From: a bacterium MS4
GTDB taxonomy: Bacteria; Bacillota; Clostridia; Oscillospirales; Acutalibacteraceae
Direction of reading: 5' to 3'
DNA: 64,000 nucleotides
Assembly: GCA_000752215.1 (NCBI GenBank)
Contig: CCFG01000011.1
Span: 78,111 to 142,110, forward strand
The position numbers were made by a program, and so were the translations under genes. Under the pieces are notes generated by a model. It was not told the origin of the DNA, did no database searches, and was given only the letters and a program-made list of their open reading frames with translations. Numbering within the stretch: position 1 is the stretch's first letter; each line of letters starts with the position of its first letter. Positions 48,289 to 56,539 of the stretch are shown one piece after another.

Positions 48289-49863
48289 ATGAATATCGCT
48301 GAAGAAAATGGGACCGCTTCGGTACCCGTAACCACTGGTGCGCCTGTTTTGCCCTCAACGCTGGGGTACGGTCAAATCCCCACCGCTAAAAAACCGGAAA
48401 TCCCGATTCCTTTTACCGGTACGGATACCCTGTTTGCATTGCTGTTTCTGGTGTGCGGTTATCTTTTTGTCTGGCTGATTACACCGGAATGCTTTGGCTT
48501 GGGTGTGACCCTTTTTACCGCCGTGTTTTGTACGTTGGTTCTTCTCTACCTGAAGAACCGCGGGAAAGCCGTCCCTAAAAACAGCTGGTTCTGGCTGGCG
48601 CTGGTGGTTCTGTCGTCCGTCAATTTCTCCCTGTTCACCAATGTCTCCCTGCAGTTTCTCAACTTTCTGTTTCTGATGGGCTGCGCGGTCTACTGGGTCG
48701 CGGTGCTGACCTCAGGCCGGATGGAAGAAAGGCTGGGTGCCTGTTTTATGCCCGATATGGTGAATCAGCTTTTCAAAATCCCGTTTTTGAATTTCGGCTG
48801 CGCTTCCAGAATCATCCGGCGTTCGGCGGTGAAAAACAGGAAAAGCAAGGTCCTGCTGGCTTCACTGGCCGGTGCGCTGGCGGCGCTACCGGTTCTGTGG
48901 ATTGTCCTTTCGCTTCTGATGCAGGCGGATGGGGTGTTTCAGGCTTTGGTGAAGCAGTTTTCTTCCGATGTGGGAATCCATATCGCCAATTTTCTGTTCC
49001 GGCTTCTTCCGGCCTTTCTGACGGGAAGCTATCTGTTCGGCCTGCTGTACGGCAATATTCAGAAAAGGCGGGCCGACTCGATTACGGCAGAGAAGGCCGC
49101 CAAATTATCCGAAAGATGCAGAGTCGTTCCCACGGCGGCCGCTGTCACGGGAACCGTGCTCCTGTGCATCCTGTATCTGGTTTTCTTCGGGGCGCAGACA
49201 GCCTCCCTGTTCAGCGCTTTTTCGGGGCAGGGGCAGAGCGGGCTAACGCTTGCGGAATTTGCCCGGCGCGGGTTCTTTGAGCTGTGCAAAGTCGCAATGA
49301 TCAACTTTGCCGTGATCGCTTTTTCCTCCGTACTGATCCGAAGGGAGGAAGGGGAATTCCGTGTGATGAGGGCCATTCATGTTTTTCTTTCAGTGGAAAC
49401 GCTTCTGCTGATTGCTTCCGCCCTCAGCAAGATGATTCTGTATATCGCCCGTTACGGGCTGACACCGAAACGGGTGTATACCAGTTGGTTTATGGTAGTT
49501 CTGGCGGTGATTTTTGTGCTGATTATCGTCTCCCGGTTTAAAAAGATCAATCTGGCCCGCAGTATCGTGCTGACCTGTGCCGTCAGCTTTCTGATTCTCT
49601 GCTACGCAAATATCGACGGCAGGATTATCGGGTATAATATCGGCAGGTACCAAAACGGGACGCTGGAAACCGCCGACGTAGGGATCATGTACAGCGCACC
49701 GGACGCGGCAAAGCCTTACGCGCTGGAACTGTACCGGAATACCAAGGATGCTTCCTTAAAGAAAGAACTAAAAACATTTCTGCGGGATTTCAATCCACAA
49801 AAAATCGAATTTCAGCAGATGAATCTGCAGAAATGGACGGCTCTCCGCCTTCCAATAGAATAA
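48289..49863 (+). CDS. Large polytopic membrane protein (DUF4153/DUF4173-like)
   Basis: The 524-residue protein has a short soluble N-terminus, ten or more hydrophobic segments, and a C-terminal soluble part with a tetratricopeptide-like ending. The segment YIARYGLTPKRVYTSWFMVV and the loop TAEKAAKLSERCRVVPTAA are typical of the DUF4153/DUF4173 proteins that accompany some HTH regulators in Gram-positive bacteria. No transport or enzyme motif is seen. ATG 48289 follows AAAGGAG. It is the third gene of the DUF2975-HTH unit and is followed by a strong terminator. Confidence 0.7.
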   Translation: MNIAEENGTASVPVTTGAPVLPSTLGYGQIPTAKKPEIPIPFTGTDTLFALLFLVCGYLFVWLITPECFGLGVTLFTAVFCTLVLLYLKNRGKAVPKNSWFWLALVVLSSVNFSLFTNVSLQFLNFLFLMGCAVYWVAVLTSGRMEERLGACFMPDMVNQLFKIPFLNFGCASRIIRRSAVKNRKSKVLLASLAGALAALPVLWIVLSLLMQADGVFQALVKQFSSDVGIHIANFLFRLLPAFLTGSYLFGLLYGNIQKRRADSITAEKAAKLSERCRVVPTAAAVTGTVLLCILYLVFFGAQTASLFSAFSGQGQSGLTLAEFARRGFFELCKVAMINFAVIAFSSVLIRREEGEFRVMRAIHVFLSVETLLLIASALSKMILYIARYGLTPKRVYTSWFMVVLAVIFVLIIVSRFKKINLARSIVLTCAVSFLILCYANIDGRIIGYNIGRYQNGTLETADVGIMYSAPDAAKPYALELYRNTKDASLKKELKTFLRDFNPQKIEFQQMNLQKWTALRLPIE

Positions 49864-49877
49864 AAAAGAGAAATCGG

Positions 49878-49912
49878 CTCCGCGGGAAATCCTCCCGCGG
49901 AGTTATTTTTTT
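49878..49912 (+). terminator. Intrinsic terminator before the spoIIIA operon
   Basis: CTCCGCGGGA (49878-49887) and TCCCGCGGAG (49893-49902) form a perfect 10-pair stem over AATCC, followed by TTATTTTTTT. Confidence 0.95.
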
Positions 49913-49969
49913 GGTTCTAACACAGCCAAGTTGTCCATATCTATGTTATTGAAAGAGAGGACAAGGGAT

Positions 49970-50989
49970 ATGGATAACTACAGCGACCCAAGATTTGATT
50001 CGGCGGCGAAAGCAATCTGCGGCAGAATCGCAGGCTTTTTCTCGCTTTTGCCCGGCGACATTAAAAAACAGGCGCAGGAGATCAGGCTCCGCGTCAATAA
50101 ACCAATTTCCATCTGCTGTACAGGCGGAATCTACTTTTTAAATCAAACGGGAAGACTGACGTGCTATCCGGGCAAGGACGCCATGATTTCCACAAAGGAA
50201 GATATTGAGGAATGCTTCCGGAATATTTGCAGCTATTCGATCTACAGCCATCAGAATGAGATCAAAAACGGGTTTGTCACGCTGGCAGGGGGGCACCGGG
50301 TCGGCATCAGCGGAACCGCGGTGTTCCAGAACGGTGAAATTACCGGTATCCGGGATATTTCTTCCATTAACATCCGCGTTTCCCGGGAGATTCCGGGATC
50401 GGCTGCCGAAATTTTTCATTCCCTGAAAAAGGAGATTCATTCCGGCCTGCTCATTGCCGGCCCGCCCGCAAGCGGAAAAACCACCATCCTGCGCGACGTT
50501 GCCCGTCAGCTGTCCAGCGGTACCTGCGGGGATATCCGGAAGGTGGTCGTGGTCGACGAACGCGGGGAGCTGGCCGGTATCTGTCTGGGGATACCGCAGA
50601 ACGACCTTGGCTTCTGCTGCGACGTGCTGGACGGCTACCCTAAGGCGGAGGGAATCATGCAGGCTGTCCGCTGCCTTTCTCCAGAGTTTATTATCTGCGA
50701 TGAGCTTGGCGGAAACGACGAGGTCGCCGCGGTGGAGCAGAGCCTGAACGCGGGCGTCAGCATGATTTCCTCCATTCACGCGGGCAGCATAGAGGAATTC
50801 CTGATGAAAAAACAGGCGGTGAGCCTTTTGAAAACGGGGGCCTTCGGCTGTGTGGCCATGCTGAACGGGCACAGGGAACCGGGGAAAATACAAGGAATTT
50901 ACAAGGCTGGTGATTTGCTTGCTAAAATTGACGGGCGCTTTGATTCTGATAGCCGCAGGGGCGCTTGCGGGGTATATGGAGTCGCATAG
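49970..50989 (+). CDS. spoIIIAA: Stage III sporulation protein AA (ATPase)
   Basis: SpoIIIAA is the ATPase of the SpoIIIA-SpoIIQ feeding channel between mother cell and forespore. The 339-residue protein has the type II/IV secretion-ATPase plan: EIRLRVNKPISI, GHRVGISGTAV, Walker A AGPPASGKTTILRD at about residue 165, VVDERGELAG, and VRCLSPEFIICDELGGNDEV. ATG 49970 has GAGAGG at 49955-49960. It is about 30 residues longer than the Bacillus protein at the C-terminus, which overlaps spoIIIAB by about 71 bases. Confidence 0.95.
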   Translation: MDNYSDPRFDSAAKAICGRIAGFFSLLPGDIKKQAQEIRLRVNKPISICCTGGIYFLNQTGRLTCYPGKDAMISTKEDIEECFRNICSYSIYSHQNEIKNGFVTLAGGHRVGISGTAVFQNGEITGIRDISSINIRVSREIPGSAAEIFHSLKKEIHSGLLIAGPPASGKTTILRDVARQLSSGTCGDIRKVVVVDERGELAGICLGIPQNDLGFCCDVLDGYPKAEGIMQAVRCLSPEFIICDELGGNDEVAAVEQSLNAGVSMISSIHAGSIEEFLMKKQAVSLLKTGAFGCVAMLNGHREPGKIQGIYKAGDLLAKIDGRFDSDSRRGACGVYGVA

Positions 50990-51416
50990 GCTTGCCGTGC
51001 GGGTGGAGCAGCTCGAACGGTTTCTGCGTTTTGTTTCCTCCGCACAGACGGAAATCCGGTTTTCCGCACTGCCGGTAGAGCAGATCGTGCAGAGGCACGG
51101 AGGCGATTTGGAGTTTCTGCGGCAGTGCGGGGACTCTTTTCAAAAGAACGGGGACTTCCAGTCCGCATGGCAGGCCGGGGTCAAAGGCTGCGCGAAAAGC
51201 GGCGGGTTCAACGATAAAGATGTGGAATTGCTGAAAGGCTTTGGGAGCGGCTTCGGCGTAAGCGATACCGACGGGCAGCTTTCACACTGCGCTCTCTATT
51301 ATGAGCTTACGGCCCAGAACCTGAAAGAGGCAAGGGGCGAAAAGGAACGAAAATCAAGGCTGTACCAAATGTTTGGCGTGTTTTCCGGAATGGCGGCGGC
51401 ACTCCTGCTATGTTAA
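50919..51416 (+). CDS. spoIIIAB: Stage III sporulation protein AB
   Basis: The protein has an N-terminal hydrophobic segment (LTGALILIAAGALAGY), a central helical part (VEQLERFLRFVSSAQTEIRF) and a C-terminal hydrophobic segment (MFGVFSGMAAALLLC), as in SpoIIIAB, a GspF-like component of the channel. The start is uncertain: TTG 50919 gives the family-like MLKLTGALI and has GGTG 8 bases upstream; GTG 50910 in the same frame would add three residues. The gene overlaps the spoIIIAA end in another frame. Length is 165 residues from TTG. Confidence 0.9.
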   Translation: MLKLTGALILIAAGALAGYMESHRLAVRVEQLERFLRFVSSAQTEIRFSALPVEQIVQRHGGDLEFLRQCGDSFQKNGDFQSAWQAGVKGCAKSGGFNDKDVELLKGFGSGFGVSDTDGQLSHCALYYELTAQNLKEARGEKERKSRLYQMFGVFSGMAAALLLC

Positions 51417-51434
51417 GGATGGAGGAATCAAAAA

Positions 51435-51629
51435 ATGGATGTGGATTTGATTTTTAAAATTGCTGCGATCGGCATCATTGTTGCGGTGCTGAACCAGTTG
51501 CTGATTCGTTCGGGCAGGGAGGACCAGGCAATGATGACGACCATTGCCGGTCTGATCGTAGTGCTCATGATGATTATCCAGCAAATAGACGCCCTGTTTA
51601 AGTCTATTAAATCCATATTCGGTTTGTAG
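51435..51629 (+). CDS. spoIIIAC: Stage III sporulation protein AC
   Basis: This 64-residue protein has two membrane segments (IFKIAAIGIIVAVLNQLL and MMTTIAGLIVVLMMIIQQID) around the conserved RSGREDQAM loop. It is a typical SpoIIIAC, a small ring component of the SpoIIIA channel. GGATGGAGG lies before ATG 51435. Confidence 0.95.
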   Translation: MDVDLIFKIAAIGIIVAVLNQLLIRSGREDQAMMTTIAGLIVVLMMIIQQIDALFKSIKSIFGL

Positions 51630-51632
51630 GCC

Positions 51633-52022
51633 ATGGATATGATTGCCGTTGCGGGAATTGCAGTGATCGCGGCGATCCTCGCGGTTATGCTGAAGCGGTA
51701 TCATCAGGAATATTCCATTATTGTCAGTATCTGCGCCGGTGTTCTCATCCTGTTCGCGATACTGGGGAATATTGCCCCCGCAGTTCAGCAGATCAATACC
51801 CTGCTTTCCTCGGCGGGGCTTTCCGCCGAGTACGCCGCAATCCTATTCAAATCCCTTGGAATCTGCTTTCTGGCACAGTTCGCCGCCGATTCCTGCCGGG
51901 ACGCGGGGGAAAGCGCACTGGCTTCGAAAGTGGAGCTCGCCGGAAAAATCGCAATTGTGGTGCTGTCACTGCCGCTCTTCGAAAAGATTGCAAGCACGGC
52001 GGTAGGACTGATTGGTGGATAA
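51633..52022 (+). CDS. spoIIIAD: Stage III sporulation protein AD
   Basis: The 129-residue protein has four hydrophobic segments (IAVAGIAVIAAILAVM-like start, YSIIVSICAGVLILFAIL, and a helical AEYAAILFKSLGICFLAQF), matching SpoIIIAD. CRDAGESALASKVELAGK is the conserved polar part. The start is 4 bases after the AC stop and only 3 bases separate its stop from spoIIIAE, typical for this operon. Confidence 0.93.
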   Translation: MDMIAVAGIAVIAAILAVMLKRYHQEYSIIVSICAGVLILFAILGNIAPAVQQINTLLSSAGLSAEYAAILFKSLGICFLAQFAADSCRDAGESALASKVELAGKIAIVVLSLPLFEKIASTAVGLIGG

Positions 52023-52024
52023 GG

Positions 52025-53164
52025 ATGAAAAAAATTGTATGTTTAGCCGTTCTGTTGCTCCTGGTGACGGCGTTTTCCCTGCCGGTGCATGCCGCGTCGA
52101 AGCAGGACGATTATTACTCCCGGCAGCTTCAGGAAAGCGGGGCGGCGGACCTTGCGGACAAACTGCCCAATGATACCAGAAAATCGCTGGAAGAAATGGG
52201 GATTGAAGATACCAACTGGAAAGATATTACCTCCATTACTCCGAAAAGCCTGTTTGACCAGATCCTTTCCGTGGTCGCGGGAAAAACGGGGGAACCGTTC
52301 CGGGCGGCGGTTTCGGTAATCGCGGTCATGCTTCTGTGCGCGCTTTTGAACGGGATGAAGCTTTCCTTCGGAGAAAAGTCGCTGGGCGGAGTCATCGGCA
52401 TGGTTTCCACCCTCTGTATCTGTGTGATTGTTGTGAACCCGATTGTGTCGTGTATTTCCAGCGCGGCGGCGGTGATCAAAACGGCAGCCGGGTTTCTGCT
52501 GGCCTGTGTTCCGGTCCTGGCGGGAATCATGATCGTGGCCGGACAGCCCGCCACGGCCGGTTCCTACAATCTGTTAATGATGGCGGCGGGAAATGTGATT
52601 TCTCTGCTGTCTTCCAATATTCTGGTTCCGATGATGAACATCTTTCTGGCGCTTTCCATCGTGTCCGCGATTTCCCCGAATATCAACCTGAACGGGCTGT
52701 GTGCAGCCTTCAGCAAGGCTGTGAAATGGATCATGGGGTTCTGTATGACCATTTTTACCGGACTGCTGACCATGCACGGCATTGTTGCAACGGCGCTGGA
52801 TACAACGGGGACCCGCGCGGCAAGGTTTGTCGTCAGCAGCTTTGTGCCCGTGGTGGGCAACGCGCTGGGGGAGGCGCTCCATACCATCAACGGGTGTGTC
52901 AAAATGCTGAAATCCGGCGTCAGCGCTTTCGGACTGCTTGCGGGGCTTTTTGTTTTCCTCCCCATTTTGATTCAGTGCCTTGTCTGGCTGCTGACCCTTC
53001 AGGTCTGCATCGGGATCGGCGATATCTTTGAGCTGAAGGAAATCAGCTCGCTGCTGAAGGCTTCGGGGGACGTGATTGAAACGCTGATCAGTATCATTCT
53101 GTGCTGCATGATGATCCTGATGGTTTCCACCGTGATTCTGCTGATTATCGGAGGTGGGTCATGA
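52025..53164 (+). CDS. spoIIIAE: Stage III sporulation protein AE
   Basis: The 379-residue protein has a signal-like N-terminus (VCLAVLLLLVTAFSLPVHA), a short extracytoplasmic segment and about eight membrane segments. Features such as FRAAVSVIAVMLLCALLNGM, ACVPVLAGIMIVAGQP and FVPVVGNALGEALHTINGCV match SpoIIIAE, a multi-pass component of the feeding channel. Its stop overlaps the spoIIIAF start as ATGA. Confidence 0.95.
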   Translation: MKKIVCLAVLLLLVTAFSLPVHAASKQDDYYSRQLQESGAADLADKLPNDTRKSLEEMGIEDTNWKDITSITPKSLFDQILSVVAGKTGEPFRAAVSVIAVMLLCALLNGMKLSFGEKSLGGVIGMVSTLCICVIVVNPIVSCISSAAAVIKTAAGFLLACVPVLAGIMIVAGQPATAGSYNLLMMAAGNVISLLSSNILVPMMNIFLALSIVSAISPNINLNGLCAAFSKAVKWIMGFCMTIFTGLLTMHGIVATALDTTGTRAARFVVSSFVPVVGNALGEALHTINGCVKMLKSGVSAFGLLAGLFVFLPILIQCLVWLLTLQVCIGIGDIFELKEISSLLKASGDVIETLISIILCCMMILMVSTVILLIIGGGS

Positions 53165-53637
53165 ACGCGGTCAGGGAATGGTCGGCCGCAATCTGCATGG
53201 CGGCCCTTGTTGCCGCAATGTTGCAGGGGCTTGTCCCAAGCGGTTCCATGGAAAGGATGGTCAAATTTGTCATCGGCGCTTTTGTGATCTGCGCGCTGAT
53301 CGTTCCTCTCGCAAAAATCGTACCGAAAATTTCCATGGGCATTCAGGCGGATTCAGGCAGCCCGGTTAATTCACAGCTTGAAAAAACGGTGGAAAAGCAG
53401 TATTCCGCCGCCGCGCAGGAGAGTATCACGAATCTGGTCGTATCAGAGTTGAACAATATCGATATTAAATGCAAAAATGTTAATGTGATTATGGATACAA
53501 ACGAAGATGGCAGCATATCAATTAACAAGGTGGTTGTCATTCTGGCAAAAGGATATGGCAAGGACAGAGAAAAGGCTTCGGCCCATCTGGAAAAAACGTT
53601 AGGACTGAAAATGGAGGTATCTTCCGATGAAAGCTAA
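53161..53637 (+). CDS. spoIIIAF: Stage III sporulation protein AF
   Basis: The 158-residue protein has two N-terminal membrane segments (AAICMAALVAAMLQGLVPSG and VKFVIGAFVICALIVPLAKI) and a soluble ring-building domain ending KVVVILAKGYGKDREKAS, as in SpoIIIAF. The start is ATG 53161 with GGAGGTGGG upstream, overlapping the AE stop; in-frame codons back to 53101 are within spoIIIAE. It overlaps spoIIIAG by 11 bases. Confidence 0.94.
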   Translation: MNAVREWSAAICMAALVAAMLQGLVPSGSMERMVKFVIGAFVICALIVPLAKIVPKISMGIQADSGSPVNSQLEKTVEKQYSAAAQESITNLVVSELNNIDIKCKNVNVIMDTNEDGSISINKVVVILAKGYGKDREKASAHLEKTLGLKMEVSSDES

Positions 53638-54217
53638 GGACAACGGCTTCGAGGAGGAAAAGAAGACGGTTTTCTCTAAGCTGGCGGACAATGATTTTTA
53701 CCGCAAGGTCATTATCATCGGCGGTTTGATCGGAATTGCCCTGATTTTCCTCTCGGGCTATCTGAACCATGACCGCACCGATACGAAGGACGTATCGTCC
53801 CAGTCCGTGGTTACGGCCGAGCAGTACGCCAAAGAGCTGGAAACCAGCCTGACGGATCTTGTAAACCGGATACAGGGGGCGGGGGAGGCCAAGGTCCTAG
53901 TAACGCTTGAACGGAGTACGCAGTATGTGTATGCCACCGAGGAAAAAAGAAGCAATCAGACCACCGAGGACAAATCCGACGGTTCCACCACCAAAAACGA
54001 GGCGAATGACAATACGGAGACCACTTACATACTTGTCAAGGATGCCGACGGCGCCCAGAAAGCGCTTGCGGTAACTGAGGTTCAGCCGATCATAAAGGGT
54101 GTTGTCGTTGTCTGCGACGGCGGCGACAATCCGACCGTACAGCAGGATATTGTTTCCGCTGTAACAACAGCGCTGGATATTACTTCTGTACGCGTATGCG
54201 TTATAAAAGCAAAATAA
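53627..54217 (+). CDS. spoIIIAG: Stage III sporulation protein AG
   Basis: The 196-residue protein has a cytosolic N-terminus, one membrane segment (KVIIIGGLIGIALIFLSGYL) and an extracytoplasmic ring domain with ETSLTDLVNRIQGAGEAKVL and QPIIKGVVVVCDGGDNPTVQ. These match SpoIIIAG, which forms the large mother-cell ring of the channel. A Thr/Asn/Asp-rich insert (about 30 residues around EDKSDGSTTKNEAND) sits in the ring domain, as in other members. GGAGGT lies before ATG 53627. Confidence 0.95.
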   Translation: MKAKDNGFEEEKKTVFSKLADNDFYRKVIIIGGLIGIALIFLSGYLNHDRTDTKDVSSQSVVTAEQYAKELETSLTDLVNRIQGAGEAKVLVTLERSTQYVYATEEKRSNQTTEDKSDGSTTKNEANDNTETTYILVKDADGAQKALAVTEVQPIIKGVVVVCDGGDNPTVQQDIVSAVTTALDITSVRVCVIKAK

Positions 54218-54241
54218 TTTTAAACGGGGGGAATTTATTCT

Positions 54242-54820
54242 ATGACTATGGGAAAGCGTCAGCTTGTTCTTGCGGCTTTGATTGTGGCGCTCGGTGCGGC
54301 GGTGTATTTAAACTGGCAGTTCTCGGGCGACAATCAATTGCTCGCCACCAACGCGGTTACCTCAACGGCGGATCATGAGTTCGGGGAGGCCCAGCTTGCG
54401 GATGCTCCGGTATCCGGGTCTTCCAAGACGACTTCCGGCTCATCATCGTCCGTACAGGCAAACGCGCCTGCGGCCAGCTATTTCAGTGAAGCGCGCCTGT
54501 CGCGCCAGAAAGCACGGGATACGGCGGTTGAGCTTCTGGAAAAGGTTCTGACCGACGCGAAATCCAACGATGCGGCGAAAAAGGACGCAGTCGCACAGGC
54601 GGCCGTTATCGCGCAGAATACTCTGAAGGAAAACAATGCCGAAAGCCTGATCAAGGCGAAGGGCTTTTCGGACTGCGTGGTCTATCTTCAGAATTCGGAG
54701 TGCAATGTTGTGGTGAAAACGAATGATTCTTCACAGAACAACGCGATTGTGATCAAAGACATTGTTTCCGGCCAGTCGGGCGTCTCCTATGACAAAATTA
54801 AAATAGTCGAAGTAAAATAG
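54242..54820 (+). CDS. spoIIIAH: Stage III sporulation protein AH
   Basis: The 192-residue protein has an N-terminal membrane segment (QLVLAALIVALGAAVYLNW), a Ser/Ala linker and the SpoIIIAH/YscJ-like domain with YFSEARLSRQKARDTAVELL and IKAKGFSDCVVYLQNSECNV. It is the partner of the forespore protein SpoIIQ in the intermembrane space. ATG 54242 has GGGGG upstream; ATG 54248 is in frame two codons later. It ends the operon. Confidence 0.95.
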   Translation: MTMGKRQLVLAALIVALGAAVYLNWQFSGDNQLLATNAVTSTADHEFGEAQLADAPVSGSSKTTSGSSSSVQANAPAASYFSEARLSRQKARDTAVELLEKVLTDAKSNDAAKKDAVAQAAVIAQNTLKENNAESLIKAKGFSDCVVYLQNSECNVVVKTNDSSQNNAIVIKDIVSGQSGVSYDKIKIVEVK

Positions 54821-54972
54821 CGTCCCGGTTTCTACAACCTGATTGCCGCACATAGAATTTTCAATTCCTTTCTGTTTATGCTGATTCTTTATAAACAACA
54901 GGAGAAACTGAAATTTATTTCTGCTGATTATTGAGAAATTACAGCATTTCCAGTTGATTCTGCAACAAGGTT

Positions 54973-55013
54973 GCGTTCCTTCCCCGCCTTTGGCGGGGAA
55001 GGAACGTGTTTTA
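54973..55013 (+). terminator. Intrinsic terminator downstream of spoIIIAH
   Basis: GTTCCTTCCCCGCC (54975-54988) pairs perfectly with GGCGGGGAAGGAAC (54992-55005) over a TTT loop, with GTGTTTTATC after it. The gap 54821-54972 before it holds no gene I can support. Confidence 0.85.
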
Positions 55014-55057
55014 TCTTGCAAGCTGAAATGGAATTGCTGTAGTATCAGATAAAATAT

Positions 55058-55085
55058 TTGATTCTGAAAAAGATTGTGGTATAAT
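55058..55085 (+). promoter_or_regulatory. Predicted promoter of nusB
   Basis: TTGATT (55058-55063) and TATAAT (55080-55085) with 16 bases between and an extended TG at 55077-55078. It lies about 110 bases before nusB. Confidence 0.65.
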
Positions 55086-55122
55086 GTACCCGTGGATGTT
55101 TGAAAATATAATCAGCGGTTAA

Positions 55123-55153
55123 AACCCTCCACAGTTCAGTGGGGGGTTCTTTT
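55123..55153 (+). terminator. Intrinsic terminator in the nusB leader
   Basis: AACCCTCCAC (55123-55132) pairs with GTGGGGGGTT (55139-55148, one T-G pair) over a 6-base loop and is followed by CTTTTAATA. It lies between the predicted promoter and the gene, so it can attenuate nusB. Confidence 0.7.
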
Positions 55154-55194
55154 AATATACGGATGAAAGACGGCTGAAAAGACGGAGGAAGAAA

Positions 55195-55617
55195 ATGAAA
55201 AGACACGAGGCGAGGGAACAGGCGTTTGCCCTGATCTTTGAAAGAAGCATCAACCACGATCCAACGGGACAGATTATTGACGCGGCCGGCCTGTCCAGAG
55301 ATATCATCATCGATGATTTTGCCGAAAAAATTGCCGTCGGTGTGGAAGAAAACGAAGAAACCCTCAACGCCCGGATCGAAAAAAATATTCGTGGCTGGAA
55401 AATGAACCGCCTTTCCAAGGTGGCTCTGGCTCTGATGAAGCTCTCCATCTACGAAATGATGTTTGAGAAGGACATTCCCGTGAGTGTCTCCATCAATGAG
55501 GCGGTCGACCTTGCGAAAAAATACGGCGGAGCGGACGACGCTCCGTTTGTCAACGGCGTGCTGGGTTCGGTGGCAAAAGAGCTTGTTGAGAAGGAATCCC
55601 ATGAAACAGCCGATTGA
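55195..55617 (+). CDS. nusB: Transcription antitermination protein NusB
   Basis: NusB forms with NusE (S10) the boxA-binding complex used in rRNA antitermination. The 140-residue protein starts MKRHEAREQAFALIFE and contains WKMNRLSKVALALMKLSIYE and the closing INEAVDLAKKYGGADDAPFV, typical of the family. GGAGGAAG lies before ATG 55195. Its leader contains an intrinsic terminator. The gene overlaps the TsaD-like gene by 17 bases. Confidence 0.97.
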   Translation: MKRHEAREQAFALIFERSINHDPTGQIIDAAGLSRDIIIDDFAEKIAVGVEENEETLNARIEKNIRGWKMNRLSKVALALMKLSIYEMMFEKDIPVSVSINEAVDLAKKYGGADDAPFVNGVLGSVAKELVEKESHETAD

Positions 55618-56533
55618 CGCGCTTGGAATCGACACCAGCAATTACACAACCTCCGCCGCTCTTTTTCAGGGCGGAACGATTTTTCAGCAGAAAATGCTTC
55701 TTCCCGTAAAGCAGGGGGAGCTTGGCCTGCGGCAGAGCGACGCCGTGTTTCACCATGTGCAGCAGCTGCCGCAGGTGCTGGAAGCGCTGATTCGGAAAAA
55801 GCTTTCCGTCGGCGCGGTAGGGGTGTCGGACAGACCGCGCGACCTGGAAGGTTCTTACATGCCCTGTTTTACGGTCGGGCTCGGTACGGCAAAGGCCGTT
55901 GCGCTTTCGCTGGGGATACCGCTGTATTCCTTTTCCCATCAGGCGGGGCACATTGCAGCCGCGCTGTATTCCGCCGGCAGACTGAGCCTGCTTCACGAAA
56001 AATTCATTGCGTTCCATGTTTCCGGCGGTACGACGGAAGCGGTCCTCGTCACCCCGGATGAACGGACCATCTTCCGCACGCAGATCATCGCGCAGTCTCT
56101 GGATTTAAAAGGCGGACAGGCTGTGGACAGGGTGGGGGGCATGCTCGATCTGCCGTTTCCTTCCGGGAAAGCGCTGGAGCAGCTGGCCTTACAGGCGAAT
56201 AAAACATATCGTATCAGACCGTCGCTCAAGGGGGCGGACTGTTCCCTTTCCGGCGTGGAAAACCAATGTGCCGGAATGCTGAAAGCAGGAGCGCCGAAAG
56301 AAGAGGTCGCGGCCTATTGCCTGTGCTCGATCCTGGCGGCGCTGGACGGGATGACCGCCGAACTGCTGAAGCAATACGGCAAGCTTCCCCTGCTGTTTGC
56401 AGGCGGGGTCATGTCCAACAGCCTGATCCGGGACGCAATGACGGAAAAATACGGCGCCGTTTTCGCCGCCCCGGAATTTTCAGCGGACAATGCGGCGGGA
56501 ATTGCGGTTTTAACCTCAATAAAGGGGGCATAA
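55601..56533 (+). CDS. TsaD-like (Kae1/M22 family) protein
   Basis: The 310-residue protein has the ASKHA fold and HxxxH metal motif (SHQAGHIAAAL) of TsaD, plus LAGGVMSNS-like AGGVMSNSLIRD near the end and an N-terminal GIDTSNYTTSAA. TsaD itself has ETSCDET here, so the usual first motif is missing, and the length is about 25 residues shorter. It is therefore more likely the clostridial paralogue found beside nusB/xseA than the t6A enzyme, which I would expect elsewhere. ATG 55601 is preceded by GAGAAGGA and starts 17 bases before the nusB stop. Confidence 0.75.
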   Translation: MKQPIDALGIDTSNYTTSAALFQGGTIFQQKMLLPVKQGELGLRQSDAVFHHVQQLPQVLEALIRKKLSVGAVGVSDRPRDLEGSYMPCFTVGLGTAKAVALSLGIPLYSFSHQAGHIAAALYSAGRLSLLHEKFIAFHVSGGTTEAVLVTPDERTIFRTQIIAQSLDLKGGQAVDRVGGMLDLPFPSGKALEQLALQANKTYRIRPSLKGADCSLSGVENQCAGMLKAGAPKEEVAAYCLCSILAALDGMTAELLKQYGKLPLLFAGGVMSNSLIRDAMTEKYGAVFAAPEFSADNAAGIAVLTSIKGA

Positions 56534-56539
56534 TGACTT

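Noticed and set aside
49913-49969. A sigma E promoter upstream of spoIIIAA.
   Set aside because: One is expected from the family's regulation, but the CATATCTATG sequence has no matching -35 at the right distance; I could not defend a position.
54196-54378. A 60-codon frame overlapping the spoIIIAG end and spoIIIAH start.
   Set aside because: It is out of frame with two well-supported spoIIIA genes and lacks an RBS of its own.
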